DNA of 64,000 nucleotides, from positions 52,433,253 through 52,497,252 of the forward strand of contig CM075939.1 of assembly GCA_038030265.1 (NCBI GenBank), read 5' to 3'. Made by a program: the position numbers and the translations under genes. This document shows positions 45,128 to 52,622 of the stretch, piece by piece (position 1 is the first letter of the stretch; every line of letters starts with the position of its first letter). A model generated the notes under the pieces. The model was given only the letters and a program-made list of their open reading frames with translations. It did no database searches and was not told where the DNA came from. Source of the DNA: Corythucha ciliata (lineage: Eukaryota; Arthropoda; Insecta; Hemiptera; Tingidae).

Positions 45128-45262
45128 ATCAATTACTTAAGGATTAAAGAACAATGCACCATGTACATAAGTATCGTTAATTAGTAATCACCTATGAAAG
45201 CTGAGACCATCTTCTCTATCCTCGCTGCGTTTCGTGCAAAGTTTGGCCGCACAACCAGGCAT
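40918..45262 (-). CDS. Six-exon THAP / P-transposase-like protein, 367 aa
   Basis: Coding exons on the minus strand: 45262-45192, 42498-42282, 42170-42069, 42000-41916, 41617-41438 and 41366-40918 (1104 nt). All five introns are GT-AG, and exon phases agree at every junction with no stop. The N-terminus is a full THAP domain: C4 and C9 (MPGCAAKLC), P26, W35, C54-x2-H57-F58 (CSRHF) and the box AVPTLF at 77-82. A variable acidic middle follows. The C-terminal part has YIAGFIVRQLSKL (about 216-228), C231-x2-C234 and KNRGGLMKPS, which I associate with P/THAP9-type transposase C-termini. P transposases are about twice this length, so the RNase H-like catalytic core is absent. It would bind DNA but not transpose. 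Intron 1 (2.7 kb) holds a foldback element and an I/R1-like insertion. The last acceptor (TTTCAGAG) is slightly unusual. Confidence 0.75.
42703..42810 (-). repeat. Dispersed repeat, 'ACCAAATATGGCG' family, copy 4
   Basis: It begins CTAAGGCTCTATAAGTTCCT, like 24676, and continues through TACGAGTACTG, CGCCATGTTTGGTACC and AATAGATTTG. It lies in intron 1 of the THAP/P-like gene. Confidence 0.65.
42926..44060. mobile_element. Foldback-like element with tandemly repeated right arm
   Basis: Bases about 42934-43200 and 43625-43895 are inverted copies around base 43414. For example, CTAGGATTCTGGTGGTATTT pairs with AAATACCACCATAGAATCCT. A second, more diverged copy of the right arm follows at 43915-44060 and ends in CTGGCTTTCAAAATG, matching the left terminus CATTTTGAAAGCTAG. 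A 163-codon frame crosses the centre (43200-43691) without a recognisable domain. It sits in intron 1 of the THAP/P-like gene. Confidence 0.65.
44100..45125 (+). mobile_element. I/R1-like non-LTR retrotransposon, 5'-truncated, with poly(A) tail
   Basis: The 3' part of an ORF2 is followed by about 55 bp of 3' untranslated sequence and 47 consecutive A (45079-45125). The exact 5' junction is unclear (about 44100), and I found no flanking duplication. Confidence 0.7.
44136..45023 (+). CDS. RNase H and C-terminal domain of an I/R1-like ORF2 (5'-truncated)
   Basis: An open frame of 295 codons encodes an RNase H domain: CYTDGSKNG (first Asp), the Glu in QAEVVAID, YSDSRAAL, and GWIRGHKGRQGNEKADELAK with the final His and Asp. 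All four catalytic positions appear present. It ends with a Cys-Cys-His-Cys motif, CDRCGEAEETAEHVICEC. The reverse transcriptase that normally precedes these domains is missing because the copy is 5'-truncated. There is no internal stop or frameshift. A short 3' untranslated region and a 47-nt poly(A) tail (45079-45125) follow, so the insertion is young. It lies in intron 1 of the THAP/P-like gene, in antisense. Confidence 0.85.
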   Translation: MREEGWESRQGELVCYTDGSKNGQEGPTGAGIFVPELGVEISIPLRGHTTVFQAEVVAIDACIRELLKRKVTGRAIGIYSDSRAALGAITKPVVDSAAVASCRVGIRDLQGEGNSLTLGWIRGHKGRQGNEKADELAKRGADQLVIGPEPSVGIAQRVVLREIRAWASDQALRRWRTEPGCRQAILGINEEDQEALAWFLGLTRVKLRRIVGMYTGHYALNSLLSIMGAVGEPDCDRCGEAEETAEHVICECDGYVAARYTIFGDDRIFFPSFSKENGTRLLRLLERINRFEEPY

Positions 45263-45731
45263 AATGTAGGTAATGTACTTATTCAACACCTTCACAGAGG
45301 ACGAGCGGTTTATGGCAGGATGTCATAAATTAATAAATAATGAAATTGAATAAAATGTAAACCCTTTTACCTATTCTCGAACACGGAAAATAACCACAGA
45401 ACTGGTATGAAAACAACTGGGGGCCTGTTCTATAACTTTTGACTGTCACTATCACTGTCTCTTCCCACCCGTTCTCCCCATCAACATGTGATTTAATTCG
45501 GGTCGGACGGGTGGAAAGGATATTCCTAGGAACACTATGAAATTTTGCAGAACAGGCCCCCTGCTTTCTTTCTTTATTTTCTTATTTTAACTTCAATGCT
45601 TCGTTTTTAATGAGTGTTTCCAGTAGTTTTTCTCACCCCATGATTTGGACACTAGTAGAAAGGGAAGTGTACCGTTTTTTTTTGTTTACGCTCCCTCTAT
45701 TATTTATCTGTGCTCGCTGCTATGGCCCCAT
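45126..45731. other. Right end of the P-type insertion
   Basis: This contains exon 1 of the THAP/P-like gene (45262-45192, minus), its presumed promoter upstream to 45731, a 143-bp MITE (45419-45561) and the terminal CATGGGGCC sequence. A TATA box was not clearly recognised. Confidence 0.5.
45419..45561. mobile_element. 143-bp MITE with GGGGGCCTGTTC ends
   Basis: The left end GGGGGCCTGTTCTATAACTT and the inverted right end GGGGGCCTGTTCTGCAAAAT match over about 13 bp exactly and more loosely beyond. The ends resemble CATGGGCCCTATTCAG of the P-type termini. No flanking duplication is clear. It sits upstream of exon 1 of the THAP/P-like gene. Confidence 0.65.
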
Positions 45732-45739
45732 GTCAAGAC

Positions 45740-46265
45740 TACGACGCCACATTTGCCCCCGTCGTGAAGCAAACAACGATAAAAACTTTATTTGTTGTCG
45801 TGGCAACTAAAAAGCTTGAAATTCGCCACATTGATATTAAAACCGCATTTTTGAATGGAGACTTGAAAGAAGAAGTATACATGGCTCTACCCGAAGGATT
45901 CGTCGATCCCCGAAACCCACAAGCCGTTTGCAAATTGCGGAAAAGCATTTATGGTTTGAAGCAGGCAGCGCGCTGTTGGAATGAAAAGTTAAACGGAGTC
46001 CTTCAATCGTCTGGGTTCACTCGTGGGAAAAGCGATCCCTGCTTGTACTCGTGATGTCGAGGGGGGAAGTGGACCTACATTCTCATTTATGTGGACGACA
46101 TACTCGCCGCAGGAGAAAAAGAAGACATTGAAGAATTCATTCAGACTTTAAGTCGTGTTTTTGAAGTGAAAAATCTCGGTGAACCTCGCAACTATCTTGG
46201 TATCAAGATCGAACGGTCCGAAGACGGTGGATTCACGCTAGATCAAAGTAGCAAAATTCGAAAAT
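45740..46265 (+). pseudogene. Copia reverse transcriptase, middle part
   Basis: Coding resumes directly after the target duplication with DATFAPVVKQTTIKTLF. Then come KKLEIRHIDIKTAFLNGDL (motif A), EEVYMALPEGF, CKLRKSIYGLKQAARCWNEKL and SDPCLYS. After an in-frame TGA at about 46052 comes the catalytic YVDDI region (LIYVDDILAAG, about 46085-46117), then NYLGIKIERSEDGGFTLDQS. The Penelope-like element interrupts near 46265. All core RT motifs are present apart from that stop. Confidence 0.85.
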
Positions 46266-46338
46266 AATTAGCACCGTTCGTTCTCCCTTTTATCATACAT
46301 CTAGACTCCTCATTTTCCCACTTAGTGTTATTTCCAAT

Positions 46339-47447
46339 TTGTACAACTATAATATTAATAGTTCTCTAGAGGTGCGTAATTTTCTTAAAGACGTGACGTG
46401 GGACACGGATCATGTCTTAATAAGCATGGACGTAGTATCTATGTTCACTAGCATACCATTGTTGGAAGCTATCGAAATAATTAAAGGAAAATGGCATTTA
46501 ATTAAGGATAGTACTGCTATTAGCCAAGAAATGTTCTGTAATATTCTCAATTTATGTTTGATGAATTCGTTTTTCAAATTTGATAATGAGATATATGAAC
46601 AAATTTCATATTTCGTAATTTCGTATTTGTGTTTGTATTTTTTTTTTTTTTTTGGTTGCCAATGGGAGGGTGCTTGTCTCCGGTGGTAGCTGACATATTT
46701 ATTAACGAAGTCATTCATAATGTCGTAAGTAAAACTAAGTTGAGAATACAATTTATAAAAAAATACGTAGATGATACGATACTTTGCGTACATAAGGATG
46801 ATGTCTCCGCTGTATTGGAGGAGTTTAATAGCGCTCGTGAGAATATTAAGTTTGAAGTGGAAGTAGAAACGATGGGAGGACTACCTTTCTTGGATATATT
46901 TGTGAGTAGAGACGATAATGGGAGGTTTAGCATTAATACATATAAAAAGCCTAATACTTCTTCAAGGTTGCTGAATTATTATTCTTCCCACCCTTTTCAA
47001 CATAAATTTAGCGTACTAACAAATTATATTTGGCGTATGTTAACGTTAAGAGACACTGTTTTCCACATAGAAAACTTAAATAGTTTACGCGAACTTTTTG
47101 TTAACAATAATTACCCCCCTAAAATAATTGAAATGGCTGTGAAAAAACAGATTTTTAAGTATAACCAATCTAATTGTACGAGTAAGTTACCGGAACGAAA
47201 CTGTGATATAGCTGGCTGTAATAATTTTGTTGGGTTTGTGTATATAGCGGGGTTAACGGAGAATTTGTTAAAAATGGTTAAAAAGGAAGAAATTTTTAGC
47301 GGCCTGCGGTTCTTTAGTTATTTACCCAATAAAATTAATAAAGTGTTACCAGTGGTCAGAGACAAAATTGATAAATTATTGCGAACGAATGTTGTCTATA
47401 AGTTGACTTGTGCCCAACGTACGTTGGAAAGACAATTCAGCTTCTAA
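46339..47447 (+). pseudogene. Penelope-like reverse transcriptase
   Basis: Motif A is ISMDVVSMFTSIPL, in the Penelope style. Motif B appears as LPMGGCLSPVVADIF and the catalytic box as KKYVDDTILC. GGLPFLDIFVSRDDNG and YKKPNTSSRLLNY follow, both common in Penelope elements. About 45 bp of T-rich sequence (46608-46652) lies between motifs A and B where the protein should run straight on, and it breaks the frame. A further frameshift near 47420 separates this from the endonuclease. Upstream parts of the RT are missing. Confidence 0.85.
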
Positions 47448-47719
47448 AATCACGTTTGATGCAGCATAAAAATAATGTAAAAAATCGACAAGGTGTGACT
47501 GGATTGGCGCAGCATGCTATTAGTACTGGTCATTTAGTCGATTTTTCGGATGTGCACGTTGTGGCGACCGAGAAAAATCGTAGAAAGTTGGAGTGGCTCG
47601 AATTGGCATATATTAATGTATTCGATAATAATGTAAATTTGCAGCAGGATTCTGACAAGGTGTGTAGCCAATATAAAAATCTAGTCGATTGGTATAAACG
47701 AACTGTGATAAAAGCGTGA
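47408..47719 (+). pseudogene. Penelope-like GIY-YIG endonuclease
   Basis: The frame encodes PTYVGKTIQLLKSRLMQHKN, then GLAQHAISTGHLVDF and a C-terminal EWLELAYINVFDNNVN. This is the GIY-YIG nuclease pattern found at the C-terminus of Penelope elements: a YVGKT core, the Arg in SRL, then H...GH. It is joined to the RT by a frameshift at about 47420. The region itself is intact to its stop at 47717-47719. Confidence 0.8.
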
Positions 47720-47967
47720 TTTTACGATTGGATAATTGTGTCATTAGTTAACAATATTAAAATATTAAAAAAGGTACGCAGAGTTGTTGGAAGGGTGGGG
47801 TAGACTTAAGTCGTATCGCTTCCCGAGTGTTTTTTGGCCGTTGTGTTTGGCCTTAGAGGTGAAGCGGTGCGTATCGATACTGTTGGTTATTGTATTTTTC
47901 TTTGTTAGACAGTTTTTATTAATTTAATTTTATTATGCTTTTGTTAATTATGAAACTATAGGTAATG

Positions 47968-47998
47968 CTGATGAGGGGCACTGGGAATGGGCCCGAAA
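47968..47998 (+). ncRNA. Possible decayed hammerhead ribozyme core in the Penelope 3' region
   Basis: CTGATGA (47968-47974) is followed by GGGC...GCCC, able to form a short stem, and then GAAA (47995-47998). This is the conserved core of hammerhead ribozymes, which many Penelope-like elements carry. I could not find good pairing for stems I and III, so it may be decayed or coincidental. Confidence 0.3.
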
Positions 47999-48039
47999 TG
48001 CATTCTTTAAAAAACACCATGGCTGTATGGTTAAAAAAA

Positions 48040-48722
48040 AAAAAAAGTTTATGGTCTACAAGTCGAAGCAACAGCCAAGAAAAGGATTTTGAACAAATTC
48101 CGAAATTAATTAGCGACACCGGACTAAATGATGCCAGAAGTTGCAAAACACCAATGGAAGCTGGTTACTTGAAGGCAGCCCACCAAGAAAGCGATCCTCT
48201 CGTAAATAATGAAAACTACCGAGAGATTATCGGTTCTTTGCTGTACATCAGTAACAACACAAGACCAGACATCGCTTCAGCCGTTGGATTTTTGAGTCGA
48301 AGAGTATCACGACCAACAGGAAATCGACATCATGTTTTGTGCTCAAAATTGGACAATCCTGCGTTACATGGAGCTCGAAGAAACAAACTTGCGTCGCATT
48401 GTTTTCAACAGAAGCCGAGTTTGTCTCAATGTCAATCGCAACGCAAGACGTCATCTGGCTGAGAAATGTTTTGGATGACTTCGGATACCCTCAAGACTCA
48501 CCAACTAAGCTCTTCGAGGACAATCAGAGCTGTATCAAGTTGATCGAGTCAGACAAAGGAAACCCTCGGACTAAGCATATTGAAGTCAAGAGGAACTTCG
48601 TCAAAGACCTTATGCAACAAGGGATGATTTCCATTGAATATTGCCCTACCGACTCAATGCAAGCTGACATTTTCACAAAGCCTCTGCAAGGAGAAAATTT
48701 GAAAACATTCGTCGGGAAATAG
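48040..48722 (+). pseudogene. Copia reverse transcriptase end and RNase H
   Basis: Coding resumes with DTGLNDARSCKTPMEAGYLK, YREIIGSLLYISNNTRPDIA and VGFLSRRVSRPTG. The part that should follow (the first RNase H Asp and the tandem SDSD-like motif) is deleted near 48325, and the frame shifts. RNase H then continues at 48339 with WSSKKQTCVALFSTEAEFVS, LFEDNQSCIKLI, TKHIEVKRNFVKDL and QADIFTKPLQ, ending at the TAG at 48720. Dead as written. Confidence 0.85.
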
Positions 48723-48759
48723 GACTCATCCTTGAAGCATAAACCCACAGCTCGATGTT

Positions 48760-48768
48760 GAGAGGGGG
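48760..48768 (+). promoter_or_regulatory. Polypurine tract of the Copia element
   Basis: GAGAGGGGG lies directly before the TGTTGG that opens the 3' LTR, the expected position for the plus-strand primer. Confidence 0.8.
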
Positions 48769-48864
48769 TGTTGGAATATCAAATCCTCCTGTTTATTATG
48801 TAGTGGAAATCATATGAAAAATATAACTGTTCGTTTTCTGTTGTCCTAAATAAAAGACTTCTCT
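48769..48864 (+). repeat. Copia 3' LTR (96 bp)
   Basis: Identical to 35458-35553. Beyond CTTCTCT the two copies differ (CATTTTC here, TTGACTT there). If LTRs end in CA, this one ends at 48866. GGAAC, the five bases before the 5' LTR, recurs at 48876-48880, a few bases past the expected end. Confidence 0.9.
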
Positions 48865-48924
48865 CATTTTCAAAAGGAACGAGGATCCACTAAATCGCCC
48901 CAATCGCTTCACTGTTCTTTTCAT

Positions 48925-49190
48925 CGTTTCCATGTTCCCCTAGGGAATGGAAGTAAGGTGTTTTTTACTTCCAAGTTCCCTAAAGGAATAAAATTATGTT
49001 GTTCGTGAAAAAAATCAAGCTCGAAATGACTTCAATATTCGTGACAAAGTGGTTTTCGGCATGTCGTCGGTCTGTCGCTTTTTTTTTCAATAAATTTGCA
49101 CGAAAATGAAAACCTGGCCATTTCTTGATTCCTTGGTATGCAAAGCACAAATTCTGGCCTAATTGTTTTGAGAAAAAATCATGTATCGGC
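48925..49190 (+). repeat. Dispersed repeat, 'TTCCATGTTCCCTA' family, copy 2
   Basis: Contains CTTCCAAGTTCCCTAAAGGA, GTTCGTGAAAAAAATC, TCGAAATGACTTC and GTGGTTTTCGGCATGTCGTC, all in the same order as the copy at 32655. Confidence 0.65.
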
Positions 49191-49454
49191 GGGCATGTAG
49201 TTTTCAGTTATAAATTCAAAACAAATGGTTTCTGAATTTTTCAAATATTTTTTTCGAATTCCTCGTGAAATTTTCAATCATTCAATTCATCGTTAAAATT
49301 GATATTAAAATTGTTTAATGAGATTTCACAAGATTTTATTATTCCACTATAATCGAGTCTCTTTTACCAGTGGGTGAGCAATTCTATTCATTTTTGTGAT
49401 TATATGCTTAAAAAATATTTAAATTGTGGAAAGGAACAGAAGGTGGACAGAAAA

Positions 49455-49936
49455 ATGATTGTGAACGATTACATTTTTATGTGTTTCATCTGGCTCGCGC
49501 TGATAAGTCCCGTAAGTATATCGAAATGGTGACGCAATGAAGTCTTTTCACGTTTCTCACGTTGCATTTTCTAAATCACTTTCTTCTACGTGTCTTACAG
49601 TTCTCGGCTAATGAGACTGTCGGATGGGTGACGCATAATCCCGAAAAATTCAAGCCCTTGGTCCAGGACGTTGTTACCAAGGGGAATAAGAAGCTTAACG
49701 TAACGAAAATAGAAAGACTTGTCACACAGGTATCTTGTTTGGTACGCAATAATTCCACGAGTAAAGTTCTGATGATTTGTTTGTCCTTCGATAAGCATGG
49801 CACCTTGTTGGGTTTCTCGGCGAAATTTCAAGGGGCCGACCCTAGTGGAAGGGCCGAATATTGTGAAGCCTCGTGGAAAGGCGACAAGGCAATCAACGAT
49901 ATAAAATTGGCGTGTAACCGAATTGAAAAAAATTGA
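49455..49936 (+). CDS. Small secreted protein, two exons, 130 aa
   Basis: Exon 1 (49455-49511) encodes MIVNDYIFMCFIWLALISP, a hydrophobic signal peptide, and ends at a strong donor GTAAGT. The 89-bp intron ends in TGTCTTACAG, and exon 2 (49601-49936) continues in phase 0. The mature part begins FSANETVGW and has four Cys (65, 79, 107, 124), enough for two disulfides, and three N-glycosylation sequons (N23, N52, N70). The helix-like start and the following strand-like stretch (KIERLVTQVSCLV) vaguely recall cystatin-type folds, but I cannot assign a family. It has no repeat features and no damage, and its exon-intron structure is clean. It is the best host-gene candidate in the window. No clear AATAAA is seen close to the stop; one lies at about 50426. 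Confidence 0.7.
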
Positions 49937-51159
49937 AAGTTAAATTGTGGCCACTTTTACTTCATTCTTATCATTTTAGCTACTCATTTTTATTATAACT
50001 TTGCCCTTTCATGGGTGTCCTCTGGATTTTCTGAGTTCTGAAAATCCTTGGAAGTTTGTCCTCTTGATGTCTCTCGGAAGATGCAATGGTAGCGCCAGAC
50101 GTTCAAGAAAGAGACTCGCTGAGCCGTTTTTGGCTTGGGAAAATCTGCTGTAACATACGAACGACATCGCGAAACGTTTCTTTTATCCGTTATTGTTAAC
50201 TTTTGAACACAGATCAGCGGCATTTAATTAAATTCAGACCAAAAAAGTCAGATTGTGCGTTTTAATTCACGAATAGTGTTGTGCTTTTTGACTAGATTTG
50301 AAACATCTCTACCTGTCTTCGAGCTTCGAGGCCACCAAATTGGCGAAATTTATTACATTTTAAAAATAGCCAAATCAGTCAGAAGGTTGACCTTTGATGC
50401 GGCCAAACAAACGAAAAGTTTATTCAATAAAGGGTGCTAAATCCGCCCAAATGTTTTTTTTTTTTTTATTTTCATTTTTAAGATCCAAACCCAAGAAATT
50501 GTGTTAGATAAGAACCAAATCCCCGACATTTTTTCACACGCAAGAGCCCCCCCCCCCTGGAAAAAATTTCCCCCCGCCGTCAACTTGCCCCTGGGCGAAT
50601 TGCGCCCTGAAATTGGAAGTGACAGGGATTAAAATAACAACTAATTAACAACAAATTCATACTCTTTCGACGACTTATTTAGGAAAGCAAGATCGTACGC
50701 TTGTGCGGAATTTCCTGAAGATTTAAATGAGCCCTTGAAGTCCACGATTGGTGCAGGAATACGGCGGTAATTTCCGTAACGCGGAGTAGGTGAGGTAGGA
50801 TTGGAGGGGGGTCGAGGAAACACATGTGCAACTCCCCCTTAAGAAGCCGAGAAATGTAAATTTTGGAGGATAGGCCACCACAAAATTTCAAGTTCGGGGA
50901 CCATTTGTCACGAAATTGCCGGTTGTGAAGGATGATCTTCCAGAATATTGTGAGTTGGGGTGGTTTGGGGGGAGGATATCCACGAAACTAGCAGGGGGAG
51001 CGAGAGGAGAGTGGCAAATACCCGCACTAACAATGTTTTACTTGATTTTTTTAGTCACCTTCCTCTTCTCCGGGGCCTTGATTACAGCGATGTCAGCAGG
51101 AATTTCCTGATTTGACCCCTTTTAAACCCTGATTTCCCTGATTTGGAATGATTAGTGAT
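49937..51159. other. No recognisable gene
   Basis: Some array-like phrases and C runs (about 50547-50560) are present. Short frames on both strands carry no domain. A possible distal polyadenylation signal for the upstream secreted-protein gene lies at 50426-50431. Confidence 0.4.
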
Positions 51160-51745
51160 GTGGTCTTGCATAGGAAAGGGTGGTCTTGGTCTTGCAGTGA
51201 AATCATGGTTTTGGTCTTGCAGCCATTATCTTGGTATTGCTAAAATGTACGCAAAGTAAGCATAATCGAGCATATTCGATTAATATCGAATGAAATAGTT
51301 ATGTAATTGCATGTAATATCATGAATTAGAGTAGAGAATAATTAACTTTCAGATTTAATGATTTATTGAGAGGTTCAAGTTTTAGTTATTGGTGGGGGGG
51401 GGGGTCCTACTGGAACCCGTGTGTTTTCCTTGGGGTGTTTTAAAGTGAGAAAAGTGCATGTCGATATTGACGTTAAAAGTAGCCATATTGGCTTTGTACT
51501 TTTCCCATACTAAAAGAAAAATCTCCATAAATGACTTGGTTGGTTGGACATTGGTGGGGGGGGGGGGCGTAATCCTGATGCTGTTCGGAAGCTTTTCAAA
51601 AGGAAACGAGCAACGAGCAACGATGCAAGACCATCTGTGGTGAGACTACCACAGTCTTGGTCTTGGTCTTGCGAGTAGTGAGTCGGTCTTGGTCTTGCGA
51701 GTAGTGAGTCGGTCTTGGTCTTGCGAGACCGGCCTGGTCTTGCTC
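51160..51745. repeat. GGTCTTGGTCTTGC repeat region with 26-bp minisatellite
   Basis: At 51655-51740 a 26-bp unit (TCTTGGTCTTGCGAGTAGTG then AGTCGG) is present about three times. The same phrase occurs more loosely at 51163-51240. G runs lie at about 51393-51404 and 51556-51567. Confidence 0.7.
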
Positions 51746-51819
51746 ATCATTAGAAATGATCAATTTCATATGGGATTGGTTCACTAAAAACTCACATTTC
51801 ACGGAGTTAGCACTCACAG

Positions 51820-52140
51820 AAACTTATTTTGGAGGTTTTTCTCGCCCAAAGAGACAATTTCGCAAGATTTACTCCCCGAAAAAACCGATTTAACGTGGTT
51901 TACCCACCCAGTCACCCATATAAATCCATTTTCACGAGGTTGACTATATATACTTGACGAGTTTAGGTCCTTCAAAACATCAATATTGTTTGACTAGCCG
52001 TTGAGTCTTCGAAATTGAGTACTTTTAAGCCAAAATTTTGTGGAATTGGCACTAAAAGAACCCAATTTTGTGGGGTTGGCTAATTCAAAAACCAATTTCA
52101 TCATCGGTTCTTTAAAATAGAGCAATTCCTACGGTTCTTT
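51820..52140. repeat. Diverged ~30-bp array, 'CAATTTCGCGGGTTTGGCTC' type
   Basis: Phrases such as CAATTTTGTGGGGTTGGCTA and CAATTTCGCAAGATTTACTC alternate with TTCAAAA. This is the same type as 10130-10690. Confidence 0.6.
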
Positions 52141-52229
52141 GATAAAAACAATTTATAATTTGTGCTGAGCTGTTCTTGGGGGCAAGCATGAGGATAAGCA
52201 TGGAAACAGAGCTAACATCGTGAAAAAGC

Positions 52230-52500
52230 GCTCATATTTGGGGAGAAAACCCGATTATTCGCAGCTACAATCGCGCCCATTCGCTCATTCGTAGCTCAAG
52301 GTGCAAAAATCGCTTATTCGAGGATAGAAGTAAGAAAAAGCGTCAATTCACGGCTAAAATTGAGTAACAAAGAGCTGATTCGCGGCTAAAATGGTGAAAA
52401 AAGCGATGAGGGAAAAATTCAATCTGTGGTTTCTTGAGACTACTTCGTGGCTAAAATAGTTGAAAAACGCGAATTCATGATGAAAATGTCAGCTCGGACT
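52230..52500. repeat. Diverged ~30-bp array, 'GCTAATTCGCGGCTAAAATT' type
   Basis: Repeats of GATTCGCGGCTAAAATGGTG and AATTCACGGCTAAAATTGAG are separated by AAAAAGCG, as at 60820-61220 and 63795-64000. Confidence 0.65.
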
Positions 52501-52560
52501 CGATTTTTTTGAACGAACACCACACTTCCATTCCCGTAGGGAACATGGAAGTAAAATTGT
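52501..52560 (-). repeat. Dispersed repeat, 'TTCCATGTTCCCTA' family, copy 3 (fragment)
   Basis: On the minus strand it reads CTTCCATGTTCCCTACGGGA, then GTGTTCGTTC and AAATCGAGTCCGAG. It lies immediately upstream of the Jockey element. Confidence 0.55.
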
Positions 52561-52622
52561 ACAAAGTCACCAACTTCTTGCTGAGATATATCTTATCAGA
52601 GATTTTTTTTTATATAGTATTT

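Larger units (their letters stand above)
37338..45731. mobile_element. P-element-type DNA transposon, 8.4 kb with nested insertions
   Basis: The Copia RT is interrupted after TCAAGAC (37331-37337) and resumes with TCAAGAC (45733-45739). This is a 7-bp duplication, or 8 bp if the shared neighbouring G is counted. The ends begin CATGGGCCCTATTC at the left and CATGGGGCCATAGC on the other strand at the right. CATG termini with an 8-bp duplication are characteristic of P elements, and the only spliced gene inside encodes a THAP/P-transposase-like protein. Nested inside are an R1-like remnant, a Harbinger MITE, a foldback element, an I/R1-like retrotransposon end and a second small MITE. Confidence 0.75.
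46266..48039 (+). mobile_element. Penelope-like element, 5'-truncated
   Basis: A Penelope-type reverse transcriptase and a GIY-YIG endonuclease lie in order on the plus strand, followed by about 300 bp of 3' sequence and an A run (about 48031-48044). The insertion splits the Copia RT. A fixed flanking duplication was not found. Confidence 0.8.
35458..48864 (+). mobile_element. Copia-type LTR retrotransposon with nested insertions
   Basis: Two identical short LTRs, a gag with a CCHC knuckle, a protease, the end of an integrase, a reverse transcriptase in three pieces, an RNase H and a polypurine tract (48760-48768) appear in Copia order. The integrase core is deleted. The coding region also has several stops and frameshifts. 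A P-type transposon (37338-45731) and a Penelope-like element (about 46266-48039) sit inside the RT. Without these two the element would be roughly 3.2 kb, well below a normal Copia. It is not autonomous. Confidence 0.9.

Noticed and set aside
51160..51760. GGTCTTGGTCTTGC region as a transposon
   Set aside because: The similar phrases at both edges are in direct, not inverted, orientation, so I call only a repeat.
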